A stretch of DNA of 64,000 nt from Microthyrium microscopicum (lineage: Eukaryota > Ascomycota > Dothideomycetes > Microthyriales > Microthyriaceae): the NCBI GenBank assembly GCA_010405405.1, contig MU004244.1, positions 375,895 to 439,894 on the forward strand, given 5' to 3'. The notes under the pieces are model-generated. The model did no database searches, was not told the origin of the DNA, and saw only the letters and a list, made by a program, of their open reading frames with translations. The translations under genes and the position numbers were made by a program. Of this stretch, positions 35,343 through 47,828 are shown one piece after another (position 1 is the first letter of the stretch; every line of letters begins with the position of its first letter).

Positions 35343-38081
35343 TCAGCCCGTTGTCTTTGAGAAGAAGAAAGACACTGGACAATTCGGTTCCTTGATCATG
35401 TCCAGTAGAATCCTATCTTCAACCAATGCGTCCAGCTCCTCATTGCCTTTCTTGATTTCGTCCGCATCAATATGAAGATTTTGCATAAGAGCAAGCATCT
35501 TCTTGTCGCCTTGGGCCTTGCGATTGATCTTGCGAATTTTCTTCTCTTGTGCTTGGATGTCCACCTTGTTGGCATTGGTGAAAGCACGCAGCTGAGGCAC
35601 ATCGGAGTCTGAGCCCGAGTCTTCATCTGGTGAACTAGCTTCTGAAGCACGCCAGGTAGCGTTGGAGAGAATGCCATCATCGGGTTCATTCTCGGGTAGA
35701 ACTTGGGCGTTTCCCAACCCTTCACAATCGCAGCCCAAGAGTTCATGGGTTGGGCATTTAGGATTGTCGTCCAAGCGGAATAGATCACGAAGTTCCTCTG
35801 TCGTGAAGCCATGCGCGGTCTTTTTGGAGTCCACAACCGCATCTGCCAGGCTAGTCTTCGTAACCTGTCTTTGATAGATCTTCTCTTCTATAGCTCCTTG
35901 CACAATGAATCGATAAATGAAACATTGCTTTTTTTGCCCATCTCGATGAATGCGAGCCATGGCCTGCTGATCTGTAGCCGGATTCCAATCGATATCAAAG
36001 AGAACCAGTCGAGAGGCACCAATGAGATTGAGACCCATACCTCCAGCTTTGGCAGAGAGAAGAAAGGCGAAGCATTTCTCGACCTTGGATTTGTTGAAGT
36101 TATCAACAAGGCCTTGGCGTTTGGCTTGTGCAGTATTTCCATCTAGACGAAGGAAACCATAGCTGGATGCAGTGAGAAGTCTCTGGATCAAGTCGAGAGT
36201 GGATGTGTAATTGGACACGATCACGATTTTTTCATCTGTCTCTTGACGAAGATGATCCAGCAGCGTCTTGAGAAGTTGCATCTTGGCAGATGCTCTTGGA
36301 TCCCACTTGAAATAATCTGTTGGAATTGCCTGCAAGACACTCGCAATCGCCTCGCTGGGGGTAGAGACTGCGTTTTCGTTTGAAAACAGCGAAGGGCTGT
36401 TGCAGACTTTCTTCAAAATACTGATCAGTTGAAGCGAGGCCTCGGATGAGCTCAGTATAGAGCCATAGACTGGTGAGTCCAGAATGAGTCGGTATATCGC
36501 GGCCTGAACCTCCGTTGGTCGACAGAACAAGACCAGTTCCGTCTTTGGTGGCAGATACTTTGCAATCACATCAGCAGTACGGCGGAGCAGGAATTGACTA
36601 GTTATGGACTCAAGCTCTTCACTCCGAGCTTGACCTTTCTCGACGGCTTTCGCCACAGCACCCGGTTCTCGTCCTTTCACGATGACATTTTCGAATTGAG
36701 ACTTGAAGGCGCTGTATTTGCCCAGAATTCCAGGGTTAACAAGATCAGCCATGTAAAAAAATTCACCCAGATCGTTCTGCAGCGGTGTACCAGTCAACAG
36801 CACTCGGCGATCTGTGTCAAAGGAACCGATCGCAAGAGCTGCCTTATTTTTGGCGGTCTTCAGACGGTGTGCTTCATCTGCAATAATCAGATCAACCCCT
36901 GATCCCTTTTTGAGCTCGTCTTGAATAGAACGCAGCTTTTCGTAGCCGACTATCATGACGTTGTAAGACATTCCCATCGTAAAATCGCTGAGCTTGTTTC
37001 CTTTGTCGTCTAAAACAAAGACGCCTATACGATCGTTTCCCAACCATTTCCGAAATTCTTTGCGCCAGTTGTTGATCAATGTGACGGGGCAAACAATCAG
37101 AACCTTCTTCACGACTGGCCCAACCTGATATAACGGATTTTGTTTGAGTAAAGTCCATATTAGAGTTATCGTCTGAAGAGTCTTCCCTAGACCCATCTCA
37201 TCTGCCAAAACAGCGCCTTGACCCGAATCGACTCGCATGCCCATCACACATTCGTAAAGGAACTTCACGCCCTCACGTTGATGTTCACGTAAATGACGCC
37301 CGAGTATTGGGTCTATCACCACATCCACTATTTGTTTGCCCCTTGGAGCTGAAGCTGGCCGTTTCATGACAATTGCGTCGGGGGCTTTAGGGTCATGACG
37401 TGGAGTTGGCTCGGGTTTGGCTGTCGTTGGTACTGGTTTTGGACGATCCGAGTAGGGATTTTTGTACTTGGAGACTGAAGCTTTGCTAACTGCCACTACT
37501 GGCTTTGAAATCTCTGGGAGATCTTTGGTGGGTTTTTTGAATACCTCTTGACGAGATACTGGTTTTGGAAAGGATCCGCTCAGGAAGTGCTTTCCGGACA
37601 AGTACTCTGCCTTTGGTATCACAGAGTCTACTTCAATCTCCTTTCCTGCAACGGAAAGGCTTGAGCCAGGTTCAAGATCGACTTTGCAGGCAGATCTTCC
37701 CATTTCTTTTCCAGAGATATCGACCAATGTGGCATAGCCGTTTCTAACAGCCAATATGCCATCACCATCCCATGTCTTGTGCTTCTTGTTGGTGAATTTG
37801 CGCCTAGTATTAGGTTAGAACACTTGATTTCTCAAAGGGAGATTGTGCACTTACCAAAGCACCATAAAGTAAACCTCGGGTTTAGACTGGCCATTAGCTG
37901 GTGATGATGAGATGGCTGCATTTCCCGCTGAGCTGGAGATTCTATCAAGCGGCTTTCGAACAGGCGATACAGCACGACTGTTGTTAGTAGTTGGCGGATC
38001 AAGACGCGGCTTCTTGGAAGGCGGTTCAGAGCTGTCAGCAGGTCGCTTCAAGAATGGTGTCTTGAAAGGTTTTCGAATCAT
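35343..38081 (-). CDS. RDH54: Rad54-family DNA translocase Rdh54/Tid1
   Basis: A Swi2/Snf2 ATPase that moves on double-stranded DNA and helps Rad51 and Dmc1 in homologous recombination; it also removes recombinase from unbroken DNA. It has 895 residues from two exons (38081-37855 and 37803-35343). The basic N-terminus starts MIRKPFKTPFLKRP, typical of Rdh54/RAD54B. Motifs in order by my count are Walker A DEMGLGKT (about 277), DEAH (about 385), LLTGTPLQNDLGEFF (about 411), then the second RecA lobe with SAKAGGMGLNLIGASRLVLF and QQAMARIHRDGQKK. A conserved Cys-rich stretch NPKCPTHELLGCDCEGLG lies near residue 770. The C-terminal Lys/Glu-rich helix completes it. It shares a 257-base promoter with VPS36 that holds an ACGCGT box. 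Confidence 0.93.
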
Positions 38082-38146
38082 TGTTATTTGCGTCTCATGT
38101 TAACTCGAGCCTTGAGGAGAGTAAATGGACGTCTCGAAGACGGAAG

Positions 38147-38152
38147 ACGCGT
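38147..38152. promoter_or_regulatory. ACGCGT (MCB-type) box upstream of RDH54
   Basis: ACGCGT lies about 65 bases upstream of the RDH54 start. This is the MluI cell-cycle box bound by MBF in yeasts, which drives replication and repair genes at G1/S. Function here is inferred from the motif alone. Confidence 0.45.
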
Positions 38153-38186
38153 GGTCGAGGAGCAAATCGCGCTAGAGTCACGGTAG

Positions 38187-38192
38187 CACGTG
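38187..38192. promoter_or_regulatory. CACGTG box in the RDH54/VPS36 promoter
   Basis: A CACGTG hexamer, within GCACGTGAC, lies about 105 bases upstream of the RDH54 start and about 150 upstream of the VPS36 start. The binding factor is not known. Confidence 0.4.
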
Positions 38193-38338
38193 ACTCAAAA
38201 GATCGTCATCCAGCCAAGGCTCTAATGTTTCTTATCAATCCTCGAACATCTTGGACACTTCGTAACCTTCTCATTCTTCATCAGCACCTACCTAGAGGTT
38301 GGATGGACTATACCATCGGACACTCGCCCTCATGACGA

Positions 38339-40187
38339 ATGTTCCTTCATCAGATAGACCTCACAACTGCTCTGCGGCCCTACCTTCTGCCAGGTGAAGC
38401 CCTGATTTTTGTCCAGGATGGGGTGGGTTTGTATGAAGGGTATGTTGTTCTCATGATGCATGGGAATTTTTGTTAATATTAGACAGGAAATACAAGATCC
38501 CGCAGTATCAAAATGGACACGCATATCTGACCTCACATCGAGTGTGTTATGTGGATAACGAAGATCCTCGGCAAAACGCTGTAGGAGTTGACCTCAAAGA
38601 TGTCGAAAAGACAGAATTCTATGTATGAACTTCCTCATGCTAGACAAACTACTGGTCTAATGTGCGCAGGCTGGCTTTTTAAAATCATCAGGCAAGGTTA
38701 CTCTTACACCGGCTGCGAACAAGAGAGGATCTATGCAACCTCGTGGCCAATCGCCTCAGATAGCCACTGGAGCTGGTCGTAGGGAAAGCTCAAGTCATTC
38801 CGTCGCTCCATCCCCTGCACCGAGAACAAGTGCGACTTGGGTCTGCGTTATCTGCACATTCTCCAATCTTATTCCACAGGGTTTTGATCCTGCCAGTGCA
38901 AACTCTAGGACCTATCTTCCGCCATGTGAAAGTTGCGGCATCAAGCCAGAGTTGATACATGTCGTGAAGGCAGCGATACAGGCATATCGCCAATCCGCTG
39001 CGAGTTCAGATCAAAGCAATGATGTCCAATCGCCATCTTCGAATACCAAAAAACAAACGACAAAGATCATATGTCCTAGGTGTACCTTCGCCAATCATCT
39101 CTCAATGCGGCAATGCGAAATATGTGATACTTCCCTGGCGACCGCTCCAGACCCTCGTCTGGATCTCACACGCCATGAAATTCGAGCTGCTTCTCCAGGG
39201 CCTGCATTAGTGAATCTTTCTCTCAACGACGAGTCTATTAAATGCATCAAGTTGTCATTTCGAGTGGGGGGAGAGAAGGTGTTCTTTGAGCGTATAAACA
39301 CTGCGATGCAGCAACGGAAGTGGCTTTTGCATGGCGCTCCACCAATTCCTCAACCAAACGAACAATCCGCAAATGGGGACAACTCCTCTGCATCAGACCA
39401 AAAGGTACGAAAGCTAGTCGGTATCGCAGGACTAGAATTGCGAGAACAAACTCAGCGAAAGAACAATGAGTTGATTATCGGAAATGCATTTGAGGATCTG
39501 GAAGCCCTCATCACCTCCGCGAAAGATATAATTGCACTTGCAGAGTCATTCTCATCTACGGCGAAAGCAGATGGCAGCGTCAGTGCTGAAGCAGATTCTC
39601 TGGTTTCCCAGTCAGTTTCCCAATCACTGGGTTTAATCACAACCAAGGATATGCTTGGATCGGACTCTCTTTATATCTCAGAGTTGTCAAGAAACCTTGC
39701 AGAATTTCTTACCGATGACACCAAAGGTGTTCTTAAGAAAGAGGGAGGAATTATTAGTCTTGTGGATTTGTGGTCCGTATTTAACCAAGCACGAAATGGA
39801 GTCGAGTTGGTCAGCCCAGTGGATTTCGAACACGCAGCACGAATGTGGGAACAACTGAAATTGCCTGTGCGACTTCGACGCTTCAAGAGTGGACTGTTGG
39901 TGGTTCAAGGATCTGACAGAACGGATGAAAAGACTATTGCCAGTATCATGTCTTGGCTGAAAGATCTTCATGAGTTTCCTCCAGAAGAACCTGTGCCATG
40001 GGATTGGCGGACCTACGGGAGAGGTGTTACCGTACAAGAGACTGCCGTCAGGTTTGGCTGGAGTATGGGAGTCACCACAGAAGAACTAGAAATGGCTGAG
40101 GAGAAAGGTGTACTATGTCGAGATCAAGGCTTGGACGGGATACGTTTCTGGGAGAATTTCATCACAGAAGATCCGCCGCAGGTCTAG
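38339..40187 (+). CDS. VPS36: ESCRT-II subunit Vps36
   Basis: The GLUE-domain subunit of ESCRT-II, which binds PI3P and ubiquitinated cargo on endosomes and links ESCRT-I to ESCRT-III for multivesicular-body sorting. It has 584 residues from three exons (38339-38439, 38487-38622, 38670-40187). The start MFLHQIDLTTALRP...GEALIFVQDGVGLYEG is the GLUE (split PH) domain. The domain is interrupted, as in yeast Vps36, by two NZF-type zinc fingers: Cys138/141/165/168 and Cys214/217/228/231 by my count. GLUE resumes with INTAMQQRKW near residue 325. The C-terminal winged helices (EAP30 fold) include GGIISLVDLWSVFNQARNG and GVTTEELEMAEEKGVLCRD. Start choice is supported by the GLUE N-terminus. Confidence 0.93.
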
Positions 40188-40267
40188 TATGCAGCAGACG
40201 CAGTGCTAGCTTTAGACTTGATTCCGCAATTCATTCATTCGTATCGCATGATTGCTTTCATATCATT

Positions 40268-40799
40268 CTATAGTTTTGACCACTCCCTTCCGGCGAGTTT
40301 GAGACCATCCTCGCCATCAACAAGCACACACCAGCCTTCATCCCCACTGGTACCTCCCTCTGTTCCACCGATGGCGGCATCAAATTCTTTTCGAGCAAAG
40401 GCCATGACTTCGTCATTGTAGCTACCCGGCTGTAGCCAAACGGCTGGAACACCGGCATCTTTGGCTTCTTGTAGAACTTTCATTGTCGCCGCTGGAGGAG
40501 TGATGATTGAAAGGGAAGTATCGCCAGGGGAGCTTAGGTTGTTTGGCGATGCAACTGTGACATAGTTGCTTGACTTAACAGATACCTCGGGTACTCGCGG
40601 GTTGATAGGGGTTACTGGAAGATTGTGTTGTAGATACCAGACAAATACTGTTCTTCAATTTGTAGGTACCCCATTGAAAAAAGAAGCTCGACTAACCTTT
40701 ATGTCCAAACTTGGCCGTGTCTGATGAAGCTCCCACGACGGCAAATCGTGACGAAGAGAAAAAGGTCTTGAGGGCGGCCTCCATGGCTGCAGCTGGCAT
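40268..40799 (-). CDS. CoA-binding domain protein (YccU-like)
   Basis: A 160-residue single-domain Rossmann protein of the CoA-binding family (Pfam CoA_binding_2), read from two exons (40799-40697 and 40647-40268; the intron joins at K-V). The dinucleotide-type loop FAVVGASSDTAKFGHK, then VTPINPRVPEV, SIITPPAA and AGVPAVWLQPGSYNDEVM mark the four conserved parts of the fold. Members bind CoA or a related nucleotide, and the physiological role in fungi is not known. The start MPAAAMEAALK offers two in-frame ATGs (40799 and 40784), either usable. It is head-to-head with LON. A mitochondrial location would fit that pairing but no clear import signal is seen. Confidence 0.88.
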
Positions 40800-41193
40800 T
40801 CTGGTAGCGTGAGACCGTGATTAATCGTGGATGCTTCAATAGTTTTCAAAGATATTGGATCTTTAAACAATCCGCGGATCAATGGAGCTTCAGAAGGAAG
40901 ATTGGCTTGGGTTGGTAAGGAAGCGAATGTAATCGAAGCTACGCGGGATTTAGACGCCACTGGGACTTTATCTCCGTGGACTCTTAGATTTTGCTACTCA
41001 ACTGGTAATCGATCTTTGCATCTCCTTTACGACCCATATCTTGTTCTTTAGTGGTTGAATTCCTATAATTGGGTGTGCTGTGGTTTTTCGTCAATCCCCT
41101 TTCCGCCCTACTGGTCGCTCGTCCTTCCCTCTCCTTATCTCGCCATTGAGACTGCCAATTCGCCGGCTAACTCATCCCAATCCATCACCCGAG
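40800..41193. other. Shared upstream region of the CoA-binding gene and LON
   Basis: About 390 bases between two divergent starts. It must hold both promoters. No CACGTG or MCB box was found. The plus-strand reading frame of LON is open upstream of the chosen ATG, but without another ATG. Confidence 0.4.
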
Positions 41194-44100
41194 ATGCTTT
41201 ACAGCCAGAATCTACCATGGCGACATACCCTCCGACACATACACACTTCATCCTCAAGGGTGTTACGATCCTCATTTCACAATAGCGCGCGATCCGCCTT
41301 ACGGATACCCCAGCCACAAGCGCATCACTACGTCAAGTCGCAAACCATATCATCAGTATCTCCTATATTACGAACTTTTGCCACTTCGGTGCCTCGAAGA
41401 CGGGAAGATACAGACAAGAAAGCAAGTGAAGAAGCGGAAGATGGCAAAAGCGTCGAGTCCAAGAAGGAGGTAGAGGAGGAAGTCCTCGACAAAGCCGAGT
41501 CCGTTGATGCCAAGTCCAAATCTCCCGATACAATACATAGCGAGAAATCATCAGATGGACGTGGCTCAAGTGCCGGAGGTGGCGACTCTGGCAACAATGA
41601 TAGCAGTGGTAATAGCAGCGGTGGCGGAGGAGGTGGTCGCAAAAAGAAAACCACCACGAACCAGGCGCTCCAGAAGCCAACAGTTCCGGATGTGTACCCG
41701 CAAGTAATGGCGATACCGATCGCAAAGCGCCCACTCTTTCCCGGATTCTACAAGGCCATCACGATTAGAAATCCTGAGGTCATGGCTGCGATTGATGCTG
41801 CGATGAAAATGGGTCAACCATACATTGGCGCGTTTTTACTACGCGACGAGAACGCCGATATCGATGTCATTGAAAAAATGAGCGACGTGCACGAAGTTGG
41901 CACATTCTGTCAAATCACAAGTGCTTTTACGGTACAAGGCGATGAACCTAGCATGACTGCCGTACTGTACCCTCATCGGCGGATAAAAATGAGCTCATTA
42001 CTTGCTCCAAATCGAGACGAAGGAAAGGAAGTTGCGACGGCGGAGGTCGCCCCCGAAGAAAACAAGCCTGTAGCTGCTGAGCCGACAGAACCTGCCCCGG
42101 AACAAGACGAGAAGAAGGGTGATGTAGTGGCGAGCTTTGAGGAAAATAGCGCGGATGCAAAAGCGCAGTCCAAAGACTCCAAGCAAGTTCAACAATACGA
42201 GCCGGCCTCATTCCTCAAGAACTTCAAAGTCAGTCTTGTAAATGTGGATAATCTCCTTGAGGAGTCATACGACAAAAAGAACCCGACAATTCGAGCACTA
42301 ATTAGCGAGATCGTCAATGTTTTTAAGGAAATCGCCAACATGAACCATATTTTCAGAGATCAAATTTCTGCATTTTCGATGAGCGCAAATGCTGGCAACG
42401 TTGGCGAAAACCCGGCCAAGCTTGCGGACTTTGCTGCTGCTGTATCGTCTGGAGAACCTAATGAGCTGCAGGAGGCACTGGAATCTCTCAACATGGAAGA
42501 TCGGTTACACAAAGCACTCTTGGTGCTGAAGAAGGAACACATGAACTCTCAACTTCAGACAAAGATATCGAAAGATGTCGAAAGCAAGATCCAAAAACGT
42601 CAAAGGGAATACTTTCTCATGGAACAGATGAGAGGTATTCGAAGAGAACTTGGTTTAGAGTCTGACGGCAAAGACAAACTCATCGAAAACTTCAAAACCA
42701 AAGCATCCAAACTGACAATGCCAGATGCTGTTCGCAAAGTTTTCGACGAAGAGATTAACAAGCTCGCGCATATCGAACCGGCAGCTTCAGAGTTTAACGT
42801 CACTCGCAACTACCTAGACTGGCTTACACAGATTCCCTGGGGCCAAAGGAGTGTCGAGAATTTTGATATCAAGCATGCCGTGAAAGTCTTGGACGAGGAT
42901 CATCATGGTTTGCAAGATGTCAAGGACCGCATCTTGGAATTCATTGCAGTTGGCAAGCTACGCGGCACAGTCGAAGGCAAAATATTATTTATGGTTGGAC
43001 CTCCCGGTGTTGGAAAGACCAGTATTGGCAAGTCCATCGCCAAAGCACTGAATCGTCAATACTATCGATTTAGTGTTGGTGGCATGAGCGATGTCGCAGA
43101 AATCAAGGGTCACCGAAGAACGTATGTTGGTGCACTTCCTGGACGGATGATACAAGCATTGAAGAAATCACAAACCGAAAATCCTTTAATCTTAATCGAC
43201 GAAGTTGATAAGCTCAGTCGAGGTTATCAAGGCGATCCTGCTGCGGCATTGCTCGAAATGCTGGATCCCGAACAGAACAACTCTTTCCTCGACCACTACC
43301 TCGATGTCCCCGTTGATCTATCCAAGGTGCTGTTTGTCTGCACAGCCAACATGACCGATACGGTACCGCGTCCTCTTCTTGACAGAATGGAGACCATTGA
43401 GTTGTCTGGTTATGTCGCTGACGAGAAGATGGCAATTGCCGAGAAATATCTGGCCCCCGCTGCAAAGGAGCTCAGCGGTCTCAAAGACGTAGATGTGATT
43501 CTTGAAAAAGACGCCATCCAAGAACTCATCAACAAATACTGCCGAGAATCAGGAGTGCGGAATTTGAAGAAACAGATAGAGAAGGTCTACCGAAAGGCAG
43601 CACTCAAGATTATAAGAGACCTTGGGGAGGAAGCGCTACCCGAAGAAGAAGCACTTACAACAGAAGGGAAAGCAGCGAAGAAAGAGTCCGACAAAGATGA
43701 CAGCGACGCCACAGCAACGTCAGATAACATCGAAAATGAGACAACAGAGAAACCACGCGTTGCTCTCAAGGTTCCCGATCACGTCAAGCTAAGAATTACG
43801 AAAGAAAACCTCAAAGATTATGTCGGCCCGCCTGTTTTCACAACCGATAGGCTCTATGAAACCACGCCTCCTGGTGTAGCCTTGGGACTTGCCTGGACGA
43901 ACATGGGAGGTGCTGCTTTATATGTCGAGTCTATCCTCGAAAATGCTTTATCTTACTCATCCAAGCCTGGGTTTGAAAGAACTGGAAACCTCAAGCAAGT
44001 CATGAAAGAGTCCACACAAATCGCATACAGCTTCTCAAAGGGTCATCTTGCTCGCGAATTCCCCGAGAATCGTTTCTTCGAGCATGCCCGAATCCATCTA

Positions 44101-44562
44101 CATTGCCCAGAGGGTGCAGTACAAAAAGACGGGCCCAGCGCTGGAATCACAATGGCAACGTCACTGCTCAGTTTGGCTCTCGATCAACCACTAAACCCAA
44201 CGATCTCTATGACAGGAGAACTCACAGTCACCGGAAAAGTCTTACGGATTGGAGGATTACGTGAAAAGACTGTAGCAGCAAGACGAGCGGGAGCGAAAAC
44301 GATCATCTTCCCCAAGGACAATCTCAGCGACTGGTTGGAACTTCCAGAAGTAAGTCAAGAATAATCTCGCGTCATCGCCCATGCTAACCCCTGCAAACAG
44401 AACATCAAAGAAGGCATGGAAGGTAAACCCGTTGAGTGGTATTCAGACGTATTTGAAACCGTCTTCCCCAACATCGACCACGATGCTGCAAATTCTGTTT
44501 GGAAGAAGAAATTGAGCAAACCTCCCAAGTCGGAACGCGATGACAACGACGACAAGGACTAA
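41194..44562 (+). CDS. PIM1: Mitochondrial Lon protease (Pim1)
   Basis: An ATP-dependent serine protease of the mitochondrial matrix that degrades damaged proteins and helps maintain mtDNA. It has 1,105 residues from two exons (41194-44349 and 44401-44562). An N-terminal import signal, rich in Arg and Ser (MLYSQNLPWRHTLRHIHTSS), is followed by an acidic Gly/Ser-rich linker ending in GGGGGGRKKKTTTN. Then come the LON N-domain (PLFPGFYKAITI), helices, the AAA+ module with Walker A GPPGVGKT (602-609) and Walker B LILIDEVDK (Asp669-Glu670), and the protease domain with the Ser982-Lys1025 dyad (DGPSAGITM and GGLREKT), 43 residues apart as in other Lon proteins. An acidic insertion, Glu/Ala-rich (about residues 280-335), lies in the N-domain. 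The last exon gives the conserved LPENIKEGMEGKPVEW. Confidence 0.96.
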
Positions 44563-46023
44563 TATAGATATATTTTCGAATTCATTCGATGAGAATCAAC
44601 CTTCCGCATTTTGAAGCTCTCACGCAGACTACCGGAGTCCATCGACGTGATGAGCTGGCGTATTGGTCAACTTCATAAGCATCATTGGCAATTAGATCTG
44701 TTGGGCCACGATCACCATCCACCCGGTGATTATATCAATATAGACTCCGCTCATGTAAAAATATATAGTAAGCAGATGATTCTGCAACAGATACATCCTA
44801 TACAGCACAAAGACTGCTTCTCGAACACAGACCGTTAAAAGGCCTTCTCTTTTGGCAACAGCCTTTATTGCTGCCGCCCCAAATGTACCGTGTCTAAATT
44901 TCCGAGATCAGGGCGACACTAACTAGAAAGAGCGATCTCGAGATTTTTGGGGCTATAGTTAGATCTCATTATCAAAGCCAAGGGCAGTAAACTATCCAAG
45001 GGTATAAATTCGGCCCCAGATGAAGTCTGAGCGGTCGTGTAAACCTTGATTCTAGAACTCGTCTAGCCTTTCTATTGAACTTCTTGCCTCTACTGAGACC
45101 TTCCGTCTCAATTGCAAGGTAAGGTCTTAAAGGCCGACCTTGGTTTCGGTCTACAACATAAAGTTACTATTAGCTTATACGACAAACTTTCCTCAGTGCA
45201 CGAAGTTCGCCATTGAATTTCTGGTCCAAGATGTATGCATAGCATGAGACTAAAGTATTTTTTGTTTTGTCCCTTCACAGACAAGTAATTCGCGAACAAC
45301 TCTACATTCACCATGACATTCACCATGACATTCACCATGAGAACCACCAGCTGGCGTTTTTCATACCCAACTCAAGTGTGGTAGACCAAAAGGCAGGAAT
45401 AATTCTAGCTAATGACGGGTACCCTACCCTGCTACTGTACCTTTATTTCATGTATCTTGAGTGCTGTTTCACTGAAGCCCCAGTGCCGGTTAGATGATCG
45501 AGAATATCTGCCAGGGCAATATCGAATTCCCTTCCATAGTTCTCAAAGCCCGCAAGCCTTGACGCTCTACCGGTGCTGAGCACGGCTACTATTGCTCGTA
45601 ATTTGTCCCTAGTTTCCGTTTGGTTCGCATTGTAGTAGTAATCTTCTCCACTTTCTTCTACTCTGCCTGTGTTTATACATTGCTTCTATCTACACCCTGT
45701 TTGATATGATACTCCCTGGACAATTATTGAGCAATTTGGATTCTCAGCAGCCTAGATTATTGCATAATGAGAATTAGTTTCTTTCTAAGTTTTGCGAACG
45801 GTATGCCAGCTGCTTCCAACTTCCAGTCCTTACCACAAGCCAGTCTTGCCAGTCTTTTCCAAGGTTCAACGCGAAATCGGTTCCAAGCTATGGATGGTGA
45901 AAAATAACTGTGCCATTTTCTTTTCAAGTATAGAGCAACTCACAGCCAGTAAACTGTTGTTCTTTCACAATCGTTTCTGTGGCTTTGACCGCACCTGGCC
46001 GAATCACTAGCTGGCCAGTCGCG
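44563..46023. other. Long intergenic region
   Basis: About 1.46 kb. It holds the LON 3' region on the left and the mannosidase promoter on the right. Apart from a small 12-bp tandem repeat at 45,304 I found nothing: no tRNA fold, no conserved frame. Confidence 0.4.
45304..45339. repeat. 12-bp tandem repeat, three copies
   Basis: ACATTCACCATG occurs three times in a row without change. It is short, non-coding as far as can be told, and probably of slippage origin. Confidence 0.7.
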
Positions 46024-47828
46024 ATGTATCTCATTCATTCGTTATTTCTCATTCTACCACTGTTTGACGGTGCTAGAGCCGCACCAAAGCCTTTGGCACA
46101 ATCGCCGTCACCGCCGACAAAGCCGCGAAATCCAAATACCCCCAAAGCATACGTCGCGAACGGCTCAAGGGCGGAAGAGATACGAACGGAATTCCGATGG
46201 GCATGGAATCGATATAAGGACGCTCCCGGCAACAAGCCTCTAGCAGATGCTAAACAGAGTGTGAAATGGCATGATGAAGTGGTTGCATCCGATGGAAGCA
46301 TTTATGATTCAAGGAACGGATGGGGTGCCACCCCGATTGATGCTCTGTCCACGGCAATCATAATGGGAGAGAAGGAGATCGTGAAGCAGATTTTGTCATT
46401 CATTCCAACAATCAAGTTCGGGAAACAAATGTACGAACGAAATACTGTTAGTCTATTTGAGACAACAATACGCTATTTAGGAGGACTTTTATCCGCCTAC
46501 GACTTGATAGGACCAGGTGGACCAAAAGCTGAACTTGCTCAAGGCATGGTGAGTTCTGCTTCGAGTTCATGCCAGTTTTGCATCGAGCATCAAACTAACT
46601 CGAGTACAGGATACCACAATCCTTTTGACTCAAGCGAAAAACCTGGCGGATTTCCTTGAATATGCATTTACTTACGTTACAAAACCAGGCATGGCGCCGA
46701 CAGGCATACCAAACAATGAACTTCGTTTTCCCGGCAACAAAACTGGAGATTTTGGTTTCCAAGATGGCCCCGACGGGATACCCTTGGCACAAGTAGGCAC
46801 TTTGATCTTGGAATGGACTCGTCTTGCGGATCTTACGGGAATCAAGAAATATGCCGCTCTGGTTGATAAAGCCCAAAGCTACCTCCTCAGACCAAGCGAA
46901 GAGATTCATCCAGGATTGATTCCGTCGATGCTGAATATCACGACTGGCAAGCTCTACGGTGGCGAAGCCTCTTGGGGTGCGAATGCAGACTCTTTTTATG
47001 AATATCTGATCAAAATGTATGTCTACGACCCAAAACGATACGGATTATACAAGGATCGATGGATCCTGGCGGCAGACTCCTCTATCAGCCATATGAGCTA
47101 CACCTCCAAGGACGCCAACGTCACATTCTTGGGACACCTTGTGAAGGACGCAAAGCCAGAAATGCAATATAATAGTCAACATCTGGCTTGCTTTGCTGGC
47201 GGAAATTTCATCTTGGGTGGTACGATCCTTGATCGGCAAGACTACATTGATTTTGGGCTACGGCTGACCGACGGCTGCCACAAAACGTATTCGAGTACCG
47301 CAACAGGCATTGGTCCTGAGCTTTTCAGTTTCGACCCCAAGCCCAAATTGCAATCTGCTGTGCAGAAAGACATGTTTTCAAAGGCTGGCTTCTACGTTGT
47401 TGATGGTTATGGCTATTACAACCTGCGACCAGAAGTAGTTGAAAGCATCTATTATGCTTATCGAGCTACTGGAGACAAAACGTATCAGGACTGGTCTTGG
47501 AATGCCTTCCAAGCTATCAAGAAGAAATGCAAGGTAGTAGAAGGTTATGGTTATGCCCTCTTGAACGACGTGACCAACGACAAAAGCGAAATACGGAAAG
47601 GTGGCTATCAAGAAAGCTTTTTCTTTGCCGAGACCCTGAAGTATCTGTACATGATCCATGCAGAGGTAAGTCAAACTACATCTTTTCAAGTCAAAATTGA
47701 CAATTTACTAACTCACCTGACAGGAAGCAGATTGGCAAGTCTCGGGACCGGGCCCTAACAAGAACCAAAAGTTTGTTTTCAATACCGAAGCACATCCCAT
47801 GAAGGTGTACTCTGAGCGTAAAAAGTGA
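46024..47828 (+). CDS. GH47 class I alpha-1,2-mannosidase
   Basis: A glycoside hydrolase that trims alpha-1,2-linked mannose from N-glycans, in fungi either in the Golgi or secreted. It has 561 residues from three exons (46024-46548, 46610-47665, 47724-47828). A signal peptide (MYLIHSLFLILPLFDGARA) is followed by the GH47 barrel: WAWNRYKDAP, GWGATPIDALSTAIIMG, VSLFETTIRYLGGLLSAYDL, YGGEASWGANADSFYEYLIK, HLACFAGGNFILGG, YNLRPEVVESIYYAYRATG and GGYQESFFFAETLKYLYM. These carry the family's acidic catalytic residues, and the closing FNTEAHP supplies the Thr that holds calcium. The last exon is short and would be missed without splicing. No transmembrane anchor beyond the signal is seen, so a secreted or lumenal enzyme is likely. 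Confidence 0.94.

Noticed and set aside
45108-45497. His-rich frames over the 12-bp tandem repeat
   Set aside because: The His-rich run is only the translation of the repeat. No gene structure surrounds it.
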